DNA of 64,000 nucleotides. It comes from Shewanella marina JCM 15074. GTDB lineage: Bacteria; Pseudomonadota; Gammaproteobacteria; Enterobacterales; Shewanellaceae. The stretch lies in the NCBI RefSeq assembly GCF_000614975.1, contig NZ_BALM01000001.1, forward strand, positions 355,978 through 419,977, given 5' to 3'. The translations under genes were made by a program, and so were the position numbers. Of this stretch, positions 47,548-57,277 are shown piece by piece. The first letter of the stretch is position 1; each line of letters starts with the position of its first letter. A model generated the notes under the pieces. That model was not told the origin of the DNA and made no database searches. It saw only the letters and a program-made list of their open reading frames with translations.

Positions 47548-48828
47548 ATGCAATTGTATAATTTAAAACATCCATCGCAGCAAGTTAGTTTCAGTGAAGC
47601 CGTCTTATTAGGTTTAGGTCAGGATCGTGGTCTCTTTTTCCCTAACGAAATACCTCGACTACATAATATTGATGCGATATTAGCGTTGCCATTTGTTGAG
47701 CGTAGTAAATTGATTTTAGGGGCTTGGCTGGCGGATGAGTTAGGGCAAGAGGTGGTCGATCAACTGGTAGATCATGCCTTTAACTTTAATGTGCCGTTAG
47801 TACATGTAGATAAGCAGCGCATGTGTTTAGAATTGTTCCATGGGCCAACACTCGCGTTTAAAGATTTTGGTGCCCGTTTTATGGCGCAATGTGTTAATCA
47901 CTTGGCTGCAGATAAAAAGCTGACGATTTTGACTGCAACCTCTGGTGATACTGGCGCTGCGGTTGCCGATGCATTTTATGGATTAGATAACGTTAATGTT
48001 GTGGTGTTGTTTCCGCAGGGGAAAATCAGTGAGCTACAGCAAAAAATGTTTACCACACTAGGGAAAAACATTCATACGTTGGCAGTAAAGTCTGATTTTG
48101 ATGCCTGCCAAGACTTGGTTAAACATGCTTTTGAAGATAGTCAGTTGCGCCATGATATCAGTTTAAACTCCGCTAACTCGATTAATATTAGTCGCTTACT
48201 TGCTCAGATTTGTTATTACTTTGAGGCAGTGGCGCAGTTTAAGAAAGTACATGATTGTGATCCTGTTATCTCGGTTCCGAGCGGTAACTTTGGTAACTTA
48301 ACAGCTGGATTATTTGCTAAAGCAATGGGTTTACCCGTTAATTATTTTGTTGCTGCCACAAACAGTAATGATACCGTTCCACGTTATTTAGTGGATGGCC
48401 AGTGGCAGCCACAGCGAACAGTTGCCACTATGTCTAATGCTATGGATGTAGCAGAGCCAAGTAATTGGCCTAGAGTGGAAGCCATTGTGGCGATGATGCA
48501 GTGGCCAAAAGAAGTGGTACGTGGCGTTGCTGTTGATGAACAGCAAACTCGTGAGTCTTTATTACAGCTCGCGCAGATTGATTATCAATCTGAACCTCAT
48601 GCAGCTGTCGCCGCAGCGGGATTAGCCATGTGCAGTAAAGAGGGCGAGTACGGTCTATTTCTTGGGACGGCACATCCGGCTAAATTTAAAGATGTCGTTG
48701 ATCGTGAATTAGCGGTTAATTTGGCCTTGCCAAAGGAGCTTGCTAAGGTGGCGACAAAACCATGCTTAGCAAAAGTCATTGATGCTGACTTTACGCCTCT
48801 GCGAGATTATTTATATAACGGTTTATAA
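47548..48828 (+). CDS. thrC: Threonine synthase
   Basis: ThrC converts phosphohomoserine to threonine with pyridoxal phosphate. The 426-residue protein starts MQLYNLKHPSQQVSFSEAV. The PLP lysine lies in ELFHGPTLAFKDFGARF; TATSGDTGAAVA and SVPSGNFGNLTAG bind cofactor phosphate. It is the last gene of thrLABC. Confidence 0.96.
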   Translation: MQLYNLKHPSQQVSFSEAVLLGLGQDRGLFFPNEIPRLHNIDAILALPFVERSKLILGAWLADELGQEVVDQLVDHAFNFNVPLVHVDKQRMCLELFHGPTLAFKDFGARFMAQCVNHLAADKKLTILTATSGDTGAAVADAFYGLDNVNVVVLFPQGKISELQQKMFTTLGKNIHTLAVKSDFDACQDLVKHAFEDSQLRHDISLNSANSINISRLLAQICYYFEAVAQFKKVHDCDPVISVPSGNFGNLTAGLFAKAMGLPVNYFVAATNSNDTVPRYLVDGQWQPQRTVATMSNAMDVAEPSNWPRVEAIVAMMQWPKEVVRGVAVDEQQTRESLLQLAQIDYQSEPHAAVAAAGLAMCSKEGEYGLFLGTAHPAKFKDVVDRELAVNLALPKELAKVATKPCLAKVIDADFTPLRDYLYNGL

Positions 48829-48845
48829 CCTTTGCAATATGGAAG

Positions 48846-48871
48846 AAAAGCAGCCTAGGCTGCTTTTTTTG
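48846..48871. terminator. Bidirectional terminator, thrC / nfo
   Basis: AAAAGCAGCC-TA-GGCTGCTTTT with a T-run. It overlaps the last codons and stop of nfo on the opposite strand. Confidence 0.88.
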
Positions 48872-49715
48872 TAAGTGACCGTAACCAGTTGATTTCATCA
48901 GGCCAAATAGCAGGATCGACTGTTTCTAAAATTAACGGGATATGACGTACAGCATCTAGTGACATAATATATTCAAATCCCTGTTGGCCAATGTAACCCT
49001 GTCCAAGACTGGCGTGGCGATCAACTCGACTTGCAAGGGGATTTTTACTGTCGTTAAGGTGCATTGCTTTGAGGTAATCAAAGCCCACTATTTGGTTAAA
49101 TAAATCAAAGCTTTGTTTTGCGGCGTCAAGAGTGCTTATATCATAACCAGCGGCAAACATATGACAGGTATCAATACAGATCCCAACTCGTGTTTTATCT
49201 TCTACTTGTTCAATAATTTGTGCTAGTTGTTCAAAACTGTGGCCGAGATTGGAGCCTTGCCCTGCAGTATTCTCAATCACTGCCGTCACGCCTTCAGTTT
49301 GTTCAAGTGCCCAGTTAATGGAGTCACTAATTCTGCTTAAGCAATCGAGTTCTGATATTTTGCGTAAATGACTGCCGGGATGAAAATTAAGCAGGCTGAG
49401 ACCGAGTTGTTGGCAACGTTGCATCTCATCGACAAAGGCTAAGCGTGATTTTTGTAGTTGTTCAGTGTCAGGATGACCAAGATTAATCAAGTAACTGTCA
49501 TGGGGCAATATAGCATTAGGTTTGATATTGACTTGTTGGCAATGTTGCTTAAATAGTTCAATCTCTTGAGTTGTCAGTGGCTTACTTTGCCAACGACGTT
49601 GGTTTTTAGTAAAGAGTGCAAAAGCATTTGCACCAATTGTTTTAGCATTGATAGGCGCATTTGCAGCGCCTCCTGCGGCACTAACGTGAGCACCAATCAA
49701 ATAATCTTCAAGCAT
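48855..49715 (-). CDS. nfo: Endonuclease IV
   Basis: Nfo cuts DNA at abasic sites and removes damaged 3' ends in base excision repair. The 286-residue TIM-barrel protein carries the metal ligands of the family: [65 protein letters not shown] and LILETV. It starts at ATG 49715. The final codons lie within the terminator shared with thrC. Confidence 0.95.
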   Translation of the reverse strand: MLEDYLIGAHVSAAGGAANAPINAKTIGANAFALFTKNQRRWQSKPLTTQEIELFKQHCQQVNIKPNAILPHDSYLINLGHPDTEQLQKSRLAFVDEMQRCQQLGLSLLNFHPGSHLRKISELDCLSRISDSINWALEQTEGVTAVIENTAGQGSNLGHSFEQLAQIIEQVEDKTRVGICIDTCHMFAAGYDISTLDAAKQSFDLFNQIVGFDYLKAMHLNDSKNPLASRVDRHASLGQGYIGQQGFEYIMSLDAVRHIPLILETVDPAIWPDEINWLRSLTKKAA

Positions 49716-49776
49716 AATAAAATGAGGTAGTTGATGTTAGCGGTAACCTTACGCGTATCCATTTTTACTGTAAACA

Positions 49777-49804
49777 AAAACGCACTCGATTGAGTGCGTT
49801 TAGA
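49777..49804 (-). terminator. Terminator after the DUF3545 gene
   Basis: On the minus strand AAACGCACTC-AA-TCGAGTGCGTTTTT makes a stem with a T-run, 18 bases after the stop. Confidence 0.85.
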
Positions 49805-49820
49805 ATTTGGTTAGGATGGA

Positions 49821-50003
49821 TTAAAGGATATCGTCAATATCGTCGTTAAAGCTATTATCAATATCTTGTAGTTCTTTTAATAGTTCTCGTTTTTCTTTTA
49901 GAACTTCGATTTCGCGCCATTTACGTTTTTTGCCACTGCTTTTAGTACGGGTGGGTCTTTCTACTACTGAGTCAAGTGCACTTCCATAATCGAGTCTCAC
50001 CAT
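49821..50003 (-). CDS. DUF3545 family small protein
   Basis: This 60-residue protein starts MVRLDYGSALDSVVERPTR. It has a basic SGKKRKWREIE segment and an acidic C-terminal helix (DIDNSFNDDIDDIL), the pattern of DUF3545, known from Shewanella and Vibrio and of unknown function. ATG 50003 has GGAGG seven bases upstream, so the longer frame to 50033 is not used. Charge layout suggests nucleic-acid or ribosome binding, but this is only a guess. Confidence 0.75.
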   Translation of the reverse strand: MVRLDYGSALDSVVERPTRTKSSGKKRKWREIEVLKEKRELLKELQDIDNSFNDDIDDIL

Positions 50004-50131
50004 GACGACCTCCAGTTTTATTGTTTTTGACAACAGATTAATAACATATGTTACCGATGGTTTACAAATTATTTATTGTTAAAAACAGAGTTTTTGAAGA
50101 CAGAAAGGAAGATTTAATACGAAGGAATAAT

Positions 50132-50168
50132 AAAAAGGGCAGTAATATTAGATGATTACTGCCCTTTT
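50132..50168 (-). terminator. Terminator after pgi
   Basis: On the minus strand AAAAGGGCAGTAAT and ATTACTGCCCTTTT form a 14-bp stem with an 8-base loop and T-rich tail. Confidence 0.9.
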
Positions 50169-50178
50169 AAAGCGAGGG

Positions 50179-51816
50179 TTATATAGAACCCTGTTTGAAC
50201 AAATTAATTAGAGCATTACTTGAGCTATCAAGATCAACCGTTGTTTCTGTTTGGTTTAAACGATCTAGTACATTGTTACCTAGTGTTTTACCCAACTCAA
50301 CGCCCCATTGATCGAATGAATTTATTTGCCAAATGACACCTTGCACAAAAGTGCGGTGTTCATATAGTGCAATCATGGCTCCTAGTGTTTTTGGGGTCAC
50401 TTTATCCATTAATAGCGTATTGCTTGGTTTATTACCTTGCATCTCTTTATGCTTGGCGATTAACTGTTTTTGCTCGTCAGTGATATTGGCGTTTGCAAGT
50501 TCAGCTAATGCTTCTTCATAAGTACGCCCCTGCATTAATGCTTGGGTTTGCCCAAAACAATTAGACGCTAATTGTGCATGGTGTTCACCGATAGGATGGT
50601 GACTTTGTAGCGGCATAATAAAGTCTGCGGGAATTAACGCAGTACCTTGGTGCAGTAACTGATGATACGCATGTTGACCGTTAGTACCTTCACCGCCCCA
50701 AATGACCGGACCAGTACTGTAATCAACTTTAGTCCCATTAAGCGTGACATGCTTGCCATTACTTTCCATATCTAATTGTTGGAAGTAAGCAGGTAGACCA
50801 CGTAAATAGTGATCGTAAGTTAACACTACATGTGATTGGGCATTAAAAAAGTCGCTATACCACACAGAAAGCATACCCATAATAACCGGCATGTTTTGTG
50901 TTAGTGGGGCACTATAAAAATGCTGATCCATCTCATTTGCACCAGCAAGTAAGGCTTTGAAGTTGTCCATGCCAATTAATAGTGCGATAGGTAAACCAAT
51001 TGCTGACCATAATGAATAGCGACCGCCAACCCAATCCCACATTGGGAAGATATTAGCTGCATCGATACCAAACTCAGTTGCTTTAGCGACATTAGAGGTC
51101 ACTGCCGCAAAATGTTTAGCTACATCAGCTTGAGTGCCTCCATTGGCTAAAAACCAAGCTTTTGCTGTTAGCGTATTGGTTAATGTTTCTTGAGTGCCAA
51201 ATGACTTCGATGACATCAAAAAAAGCGTTGTCTTAGGATCTAGCTTAGCTAATTTATCACTGATTGCGGCACCATCGACATTGGCAACAAAGTGACAGTT
51301 AAAGTCACCCGTCCAATAAGGTTTTAGGCTTTCAGAGATAATCTTAGGGCCCAAAAATGAACCACCAATGCCAATACTGACGATATCAGTGATTTTTTCA
51401 CCGGTATAGCCGCGCCAAGTACCACTGCTAAGTTGTAAGATAAACTGTTCCATCTTAGCTAGCGTTTGTTGTACTTCAGCAACAACGTCAACACCATCTA
51501 GCATTAAGCTATCTGTAGTTGGACGTCGAAGGGCGGTATGCAGTACTGCTCGACCTTCAGTATTATTAATAATCTCACCATTAAACATGGCTTTGATTTT
51601 GGCATCTAGCTGACTTTCTTGTGCTAGTTGCATTAATAATGCAAGGGTTTCATCTGTAATGCGGTTTTTAGAATAATCAAGAAACAGACCGCATTGTTTT
51701 AATGAATACTGATTAAAACGCTGAGTGTTAGTCGCAAACAACTCCCGCATATGCGGCAATTGCTGACTGTGCTCTTGCAATGCTTGCCAAGTTTGGCTAT
51801 TGCGAAGACTGTTCAT
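50179..51816 (-). CDS. pgi: Glucose-6-phosphate isomerase
   Basis: Pgi interconverts glucose 6-phosphate and fructose 6-phosphate. The 545-residue product matches E. coli length (549). Signatures: [52 protein letters not shown] and the catalytic [16 protein letters not shown]. It lies 16 bases after tal on the same strand. Shewanella relies mostly on Entner-Doudoroff and pentose phosphate routes, so Pgi here may act mainly in gluconeogenesis (inference). Confidence 0.96.
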   Translation of the reverse strand: MNSLRNSQTWQALQEHSQQLPHMRELFATNTQRFNQYSLKQCGLFLDYSKNRITDETLALLMQLAQESQLDAKIKAMFNGEIINNTEGRAVLHTALRRPTTDSLMLDGVDVVAEVQQTLAKMEQFILQLSSGTWRGYTGEKITDIVSIGIGGSFLGPKIISESLKPYWTGDFNCHFVANVDGAAISDKLAKLDPKTTLFLMSSKSFGTQETLTNTLTAKAWFLANGGTQADVAKHFAAVTSNVAKATEFGIDAANIFPMWDWVGGRYSLWSAIGLPIALLIGMDNFKALLAGANEMDQHFYSAPLTQNMPVIMGMLSVWYSDFFNAQSHVVLTYDHYLRGLPAYFQQLDMESNGKHVTLNGTKVDYSTGPVIWGGEGTNGQHAYHQLLHQGTALIPADFIMPLQSHHPIGEHHAQLASNCFGQTQALMQGRTYEEALAELANANITDEQKQLIAKHKEMQGNKPSNTLLMDKVTPKTLGAMIALYEHRTFVQGVIWQINSFDQWGVELGKTLGNNVLDRLNQTETTVDLDSSSNALINLFKQGSI

Positions 51817-51832
51817 GTTTACGTCCTAGAAT

Positions 51833-52786
51833 TTAGGCTAATTGTTGCTTTAGCATGACTTCAAGTTTGCCCTGATCGATGGCGAAGTTACGAATACCTT
51901 CAGCAAGCTTTTCAACTGCCATTGGATTTTCGTTAAATTCCCAACGGAATTGTGCTTCTGTCATCTCGGCCGTTGCTTCAGTGTGAGTAGTTGCAGGTTT
52001 AAGTTTTTGAACGACCACTTGCTCACTGTTTGCCATTTCTTCTAATAGAGAAGGGCCAATGGTTAAACGATCACAACCTGCAAGTTCAATAATTTCACCC
52101 GTATTACGGAAGCTTGCACCCATAACCACAGTGTTATAACCATACTCTTTATAGTAGTTATAGATTTCTGTTACTGAAACTACACCTGGATCTTCAGTTG
52201 CACTGTACTCAAGTCCTGTTGACTTTTTATACCAGTCAAGAATGCGACCAACAAAAGGAGAGATTAAGAAAACACCGGCTTCAGCACATGCACGTGCTTG
52301 AGCAAAGCAGAATAGCAGTGTTAGGTTACAGTTAATACCTTCTTGCTCTAGTACTCGAGCAGCGCAAATACCTTCCCAAGTCGATGCTAACTTGATCAAA
52401 ATGCGAGATTTATCTACGCCAGCCGCTTGATATAGTTGTACTAGTTTGCGTGCTTTACGAATTGACGCATCTTTATCAAAAGAAAGACGAGCATCGACTT
52501 CTGTAGAAATACGGCCTGGCACATATTTAAGAATTTCTAAACCGATGTTAACAGCAAGTTTGTCACCGGCATCTTCAATCTGCTGTTGTAGATCATTGCT
52601 TTGTGCTTTTGCCCATGCGACTGCATCAGCAATTAATGGTGAGTATTCAGGAATTTCAGAGGCTTTAAGAATAAGAGATGGGTTAGTTGTTGCATCTTCC
52701 GGTTGATAGCGCTTAATTGCTTCAATATCACCTGTATCGGCAACAATAGTGGTGAACGCTTTTAGCTGTTCTAAAGTAGTGGCCAT
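51833..52786 (-). CDS. tal: Transaldolase
   Basis: Tal moves dihydroxyacetone units between sugar phosphates in the pentose phosphate pathway. From ATG 52786 the protein has 317 residues, as in E. coli TalB. The Schiff-base lysine is Lys132 ([12 protein letters not shown]), the same number as in E. coli. [10 protein letters not shown] and [16 protein letters not shown] are further signatures. AAGGA precedes the ATG; the longer frame to 52867 is noncoding. It forms an operon with pgi. Confidence 0.96.
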   Translation of the reverse strand: MATTLEQLKAFTTIVADTGDIEAIKRYQPEDATTNPSLILKASEIPEYSPLIADAVAWAKAQSNDLQQQIEDAGDKLAVNIGLEILKYVPGRISTEVDARLSFDKDASIRKARKLVQLYQAAGVDKSRILIKLASTWEGICAARVLEQEGINCNLTLLFCFAQARACAEAGVFLISPFVGRILDWYKKSTGLEYSATEDPGVVSVTEIYNYYKEYGYNTVVMGASFRNTGEIIELAGCDRLTIGPSLLEEMANSEQVVVQKLKPATTHTEATAEMTEAQFRWEFNENPMAVEKLAEGIRNFAIDQGKLEVMLKQQLA

Positions 52787-53152
52787 AAAAAAATCCTTCT
52801 CATTTTGAAGAGTCGATTGTGGTTTAGTGACAATATTAGAAGCGATTTTGAGTTTTTTTTCCAACAATAAAGAAAAAAAATTACAATTTTTGCAAGAAAT
52901 GAGTCAGCTTCTATTTTGCCCCTATGTTATTGGCTGTTAATCGCAGTCATTAATGGCAAACTTTAGCATAGTTTCTCTGTAAACAATGGCAATAAAAAAC
53001 AATTTAAAACTTGAACAAATGGGATTTTGTGATGGTTTGCTATCCCCTCTAACTGTTACTGGGGCTGTGAAGTGAAAAAGTATGATTCATCTCTGTAAAA
53101 AGTGTATAAAAAAGCCGCTTAATAGCGGCTTTTTCGTGGTTGGTTGATTTAC
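52787..53152. other. tal-ompA intergenic region
   Basis: The 366 bases hold the tal promoter region and the ompA terminator (53107-53134: AAAAAGCCGC, TTAATA, GCGGCTTTTT; T-run on both strands). Otherwise AT-rich; no gene seen. Confidence 0.55.
53107..53135 (-). terminator. Terminator after the OmpA-like gene
   Basis: A 10-bp stem (AAAAAGCCGC / GCGGCTTTTT) with a 6-base loop lies 18 bases after the ompA-like stop. Confidence 0.9.
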
Positions 53153-54250
53153 TTACTTGAGAACAGCTTGCTGTTCAACACCACTCACTACAGCTTCGAT
53201 ACGGCGATTAACACGATTCGCCTCGGCAGAGCTGCCAGCCATGATTGGTTGAGTAATACCATAACCTTTTGCAGTTACGCGATTTGCGGCAATACCATAT
53301 TGATTAACAAGGATTTTTGCTACAGAATCAGCACGTTTTTGCGAAATCTTTAAGTTATATGATGCAGAACCTACGTTTGATGCGTGGCCAGAAATCATGA
53401 CATTTGAACTTGGGAATTGCTGCATAAAGCTTGCTAGTGCTTGAATATCGGCATAAGCGGCTTTAGGAACAACGGATGAGTTATTAGCAAACTCAGCTTC
53501 AATTTCAAATTGTTCTTGAATTTCGAGGTAGATAGAGCAGCCATTGGCATCAACTTTATGGGTAGCAGGGGTGTTTGCACATTGATCTTGACTATCAACA
53601 ACACCATCATTATCACTATCTAATGGGGCTGGCGGCGCAATTGGTGCGACCACTGGTTTTTTAGCACTGCCGAAGCGATAGCTCAGTGCTAGGCCCCAGT
53701 AGTTACTTTCCATATCTAGTGTATTCCACTTGTTTTCATCCAAGCTTTCATAACGGCGATACTTTGCTTGCAGTTTTAGGTTATCAGTAATGTCGTAACC
53801 AATACCGGCACCAAAGTATGGCGCAACACCGCTGTCACTATAGTATTCGCTACCACGTTGTTTGTTGTTTGAAATGATGTAGTTTATTGCACCAGCTTCT
53901 GCTGATAAACTCCAACGCTCAGCAAATGGCCAGAATGCGACTAATCCTAGGGTCGGTCCTTTAACACCTACATCGTTGAGTTTATTAGAGTAATCAGTCC
54001 ACACGGCACGGCCTAAATTGCGATAACCTGCTTCAATACCAAAATAGTCATTAAACAGATACCCACCAAATACTCCCCATGCATAAGGATCGTCTTCACC
54101 ACAAACTAGCATGGTTTTTTGGTCACAATTAGGCTCGTAATCATTAACACCTAAACCAGCACCTACATACCAAGGGCTTAAACCATCACTGGCTTGAGCT
54201 GCAAGTGGTAAAAGAGAAGCTAGCACTACTACTTTTAAAGTGGATTTCAT
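53153..54250 (-). CDS. OmpA-like outer membrane protein
   Basis: This 365-residue outer-membrane protein has a signal peptide (AAQA-SDG), an eight-strand beta-barrel (about 22-185), a proline-rich linker (PVVAPIAPPAPLD) and a thrombospondin type 3 calcium-binding repeat (DSDNDGVVDSQDQCANTP). A C-terminal OmpA peptidoglycan-binding domain follows (MISGHASNVGSASYNLKISQKRADSVAKIL and NRRIEAV). It anchors the envelope to the cell wall. ATG 54250 is used since GGAG lies six bases upstream; the ATG just before it is too close. Confidence 0.92.
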   Translation of the reverse strand: MKSTLKVVVLASLLPLAAQASDGLSPWYVGAGLGVNDYEPNCDQKTMLVCGEDDPYAWGVFGGYLFNDYFGIEAGYRNLGRAVWTDYSNKLNDVGVKGPTLGLVAFWPFAERWSLSAEAGAINYIISNNKQRGSEYYSDSGVAPYFGAGIGYDITDNLKLQAKYRRYESLDENKWNTLDMESNYWGLALSYRFGSAKKPVVAPIAPPAPLDSDNDGVVDSQDQCANTPATHKVDANGCSIYLEIQEQFEIEAEFANNSSVVPKAAYADIQALASFMQQFPSSNVMISGHASNVGSASYNLKISQKRADSVAKILVNQYGIAANRVTAKGYGITQPIMAGSSAEANRVNRRIEAVVSGVEQQAVLK

Positions 54251-54428
54251 CATTATCTCCAATTCCATAAGTTTAGATGAGTCACCAATATCGCTAAGTC
54301 CTATACCCAGGATATTACTAGCACTTATATGGTGTAATCTTTTTTAAATAGCTAGTGGTTGTATTATCGGTGTTTATTACATAAATAGCCAGAATGTTAT
54401 CAAGGTTATTTATGTGTGTTTTTGTGTT

Positions 54429-54458
54429 TAAAAAAAAGGGCGCCATAGGCGCCCTTTA
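54429..54458 (-). terminator. Terminator after the phosphoketolase gene
   Basis: On the minus strand AAGGGCGCC, TAT, GGCGCCCTT and a run of eight Ts lie about 22 bases after the stop. Confidence 0.93.
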
Positions 54459-54479
54459 ACATTTAGGAATCGTTATTGA

Positions 54480-56844
54480 TTAACGAGTCCAGATCCAGTT
54501 TTCTAGATATTCTGGGTCAATACCGGTTTCTTTAATGTAGTTACGGTGATCAACTAAGCGTTGAAGCATATCTGTGGTGATAGCTACATGCTGTGTTTCA
54601 TCAATAACGCCTTGTTGGAATAGCTTGTAAGCCATATCAATAACAAGGTGGTAACGAGAAGTACCGTTACGAACGCCCATATCAAATGGCGTTGTAGTTG
54701 AACCTTCCTCTTCGTAACCTTTGATACGGAATCTATGACTACCTTTATAATCAAATACCAATTTCTTAATAGTATTTGGGTAACCATGGTAATTAAATAC
54801 CACACCTTTATCAGTGGTAAAGATATCGTCCATTAACCAAGGTTTCTGTTGGAACTTAGGGCTACCTAAACCTTTACTGTTTAGTTCAGTTACGCTAACA
54901 AAACGAACTTTTACACGTGGTAGTAATTCTCGTAGGATGACCAGTGATGCCATACATTCTTGAGTGACGTAATCACCACAACCAGCAAGCACAACATCTG
55001 GATTTTCATCAGAAGCAAAATCCCATACCATGACGCCATGTTTTGCTTGTTGGCGAGCTTCATCAAGCGTTAGCCATTGTGGTAATGATTTCTTACCTGC
55101 AACAAGAATGTTTAGCTTATCTCTATCGTCAAAAGCTTTCTCTGTATAAACCAGTGTGCTGTTAGCATCCGCTGGTAGATATGCAGAGATAATAGTTGGG
55201 TGTTTCTCAAGCATAGCCCCTAAGAATGAAGGGTTCTGATGTGAGTAACCATTATGATCTTGACGTTCTAATAGTGAAGATAATACAACATTGCATGATG
55301 GCAGTGGTTTACGGAAGTGAACGTTTTGGCTTGCGTAAACATACTTACAGTATTGGTCAGCCATTGATGAAACAACCTGTGAGAAAGACTCATAAGTTGG
55401 GAACATACCGTGACGACCCGTTACTGTGTAACCGTGCATCATACCAAATAGTAGGTTTTCAGAGAGAAGTTCAAGTACACGGCCATCACGGCTCATATCT
55501 TGATCCCACTCTTCAATAGGCCATTGCCATGCACGATCTGTTTGTTCAAACACGGCTTGTAGTTGGTTTGAATAAGTTTCGTCAGGACTGAATATACGTA
55601 GGTTACGTTGGTCATGGTTTAGTTTGAATGCATCACGCATCCATTCACCCATCTTCAACATTGAGTAACCACGGTGACCACGAGGCGTTTCTGCGCCATA
55701 ACCTAATTTTTGTAGATCAGGTTTATTTAGCTACGTACTACTTCTCCGCCGTAGCTTAGGTGTTGACGACCACAGCAAAGCTCTTTTGGTGGCATTAATG
55801 AACGAATTTCAGGGTCAAACTCTAATTGACCTTGTTCATTAATTGAATATAGCTCGTCAAATTTATAGCTGCTTAACCAGTTATCTAGTGCTTGTAAGTG
55901 GCTTGGATCGTTAGCGCATTTATTGACGATAACTTGGTGTGATTCACAGTTACCTTCAAGTTTTTTGCCCTCAAACTCACTGACACCAGTCCAGCCTTTA
56001 GCCGTTCTAAGTAAGATAACAGGCCATTTAGCTTAACGATATCTTCGCCGTTACGAGCGCGTGTTTGAATATCGGTAATTAATGCATAAGCACGATCCAT
56101 TGCTGCGATCATTTGCTCATAAATATCTTGTTCATCTTGGTCATCAACAATGATTGGCTCATAACCTAAACCAGTGAACTCGTGGAATAGTTCTTCATGG
56201 CTCATACGACCCATGCGAGTTGGGCCAGAAATTTTGTAACCATTGATATGAACGATTGGTAATACAGTGCCGTTATTAGCGGGTGATACTAGTCTATTAG
56301 CGTACCAAGATGCCGCTAGTGGACCTGTTTCTGATTCACCATCACCAATTAATACTGTTGCAATTAAATCAGGGTTATCGAGTACAGCACCCCATGCAAC
56401 TGAAAGTGAGTAACCAAGCTCGCCACCTTCTAGAATTTGACCAGGCGCTTCAGGGTTTGCATGAGAAGGGTAGCCATATGCGGCAGAGAATTTTTTACAG
56501 ATGTCTTCAATACCAGTTTCACTATAAGGAATGTTTTCTGGATAGAAGTGGCTTAAAGAGCCTTCCATAAATAGGTTTGCCTGAACAGCTGGGAAGCCAT
56601 GGCCAGGACCAACAAGGTAAAGAAATGGACGTTTATGATTGACAATTAGGCGGTTAATGTTGGCGTAAACAAAGTTAATACCAGGGCAAGTACCCCAGTG
56701 ACCCAATAAACGAGGTTTAATATCGCTGTGTTTTAGTGGTGCTTTATGTAATACGTTTTGCTTTAGGTAAATCTGGGATGTTGCAAGGAAGTTGGTTGCG
56801 CGCACATATTTTTTTAATGCGCTAACTTGTTGTGATTGAACCAT
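54480..56844 (-). pseudogene. xfp: Xylulose/fructose phosphoketolase, two frameshifts
   Basis: Phosphoketolase cleaves xylulose 5-phosphate or fructose 6-phosphate to acetyl phosphate and an aldose phosphate with thiamine diphosphate. The N-terminal part (to about 56032) has GHWGTCPGINFVYANINRL, GPGHGFPAVQANLFMEGSL and the TPP site VLIGDGESETGP. The middle and C-terminal parts carry FLGAMLEKHP and FNYHGYP. The frame breaks twice: near 56032 (coding AAGCTAAATGG, expected AAGGCTAAATGG, giving AKWPVILLRTAKGWTG) and near 55733 (CGTAGCTAAATAAA, one base missing before LNKPDLQKLGYG). Repaired length is about 788 residues, normal for the family. Sequencing error is favoured over decay. It diverges from the alanine symporter across a CRP site. 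Confidence 0.88.
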
Positions 56845-57277
56845 AGATACCTCATTACCAAAAATAGATAAATAATCAATGTCACTGTAATTACTATATT
56901 TGTAATTTTTTTACAAAAACGTGTTCTAGCTCCAAAAAAACACATTTAGATGCATATTTATCTACTCTGTGCAGATGCTGGTGGTTTTTTGTTTTGAATG
57001 TTGCCTTATGTAGTAGTGTATGTTTCTGAATTGTTCTCGCTACGTCAGGTGTATGGTTTAATGTGATCTTGATCACATGTGATTTCTAGAAGACTATGCT
57101 ATTTTGTAATATCGGTTATGGCGGCCATTGCATGAATAGCAACGGAAGGACAAGTTTTAATAATAATTCCGCCGTAATACATCAATAAATTGGAAGGATT
57201 CATTCACGCCAAATGTGGTTTTTTGTAAACAAAAATTGACAAGAAATTACTTTTGAAACGAGAAGAAATATAAATAT
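56845..57277. other. Divergent regulatory region, phosphoketolase / alanine symporter
   Basis: The 433-base gap contains a near-perfect CRP palindrome at 57061-57078 and AT-rich promoter sequence on both sides. TATGCT (57095) and TATTTT (57100) are possible -10 elements for the rightward gene. No gene seen. Confidence 0.6.
57061..57078. promoter_or_regulatory. CRP site between xfp and the alanine symporter
   Basis: ATGTGATCTTGATCACAT is a perfect TGTGA-N6-TCACA palindrome with one mismatch to the ideal 18-mer. It also contains an FNR-like TGATC-N-TGATCA core. Its centre is about 40 bases before a plausible start site for the symporter gene, the class II activation position. Confidence 0.75.
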
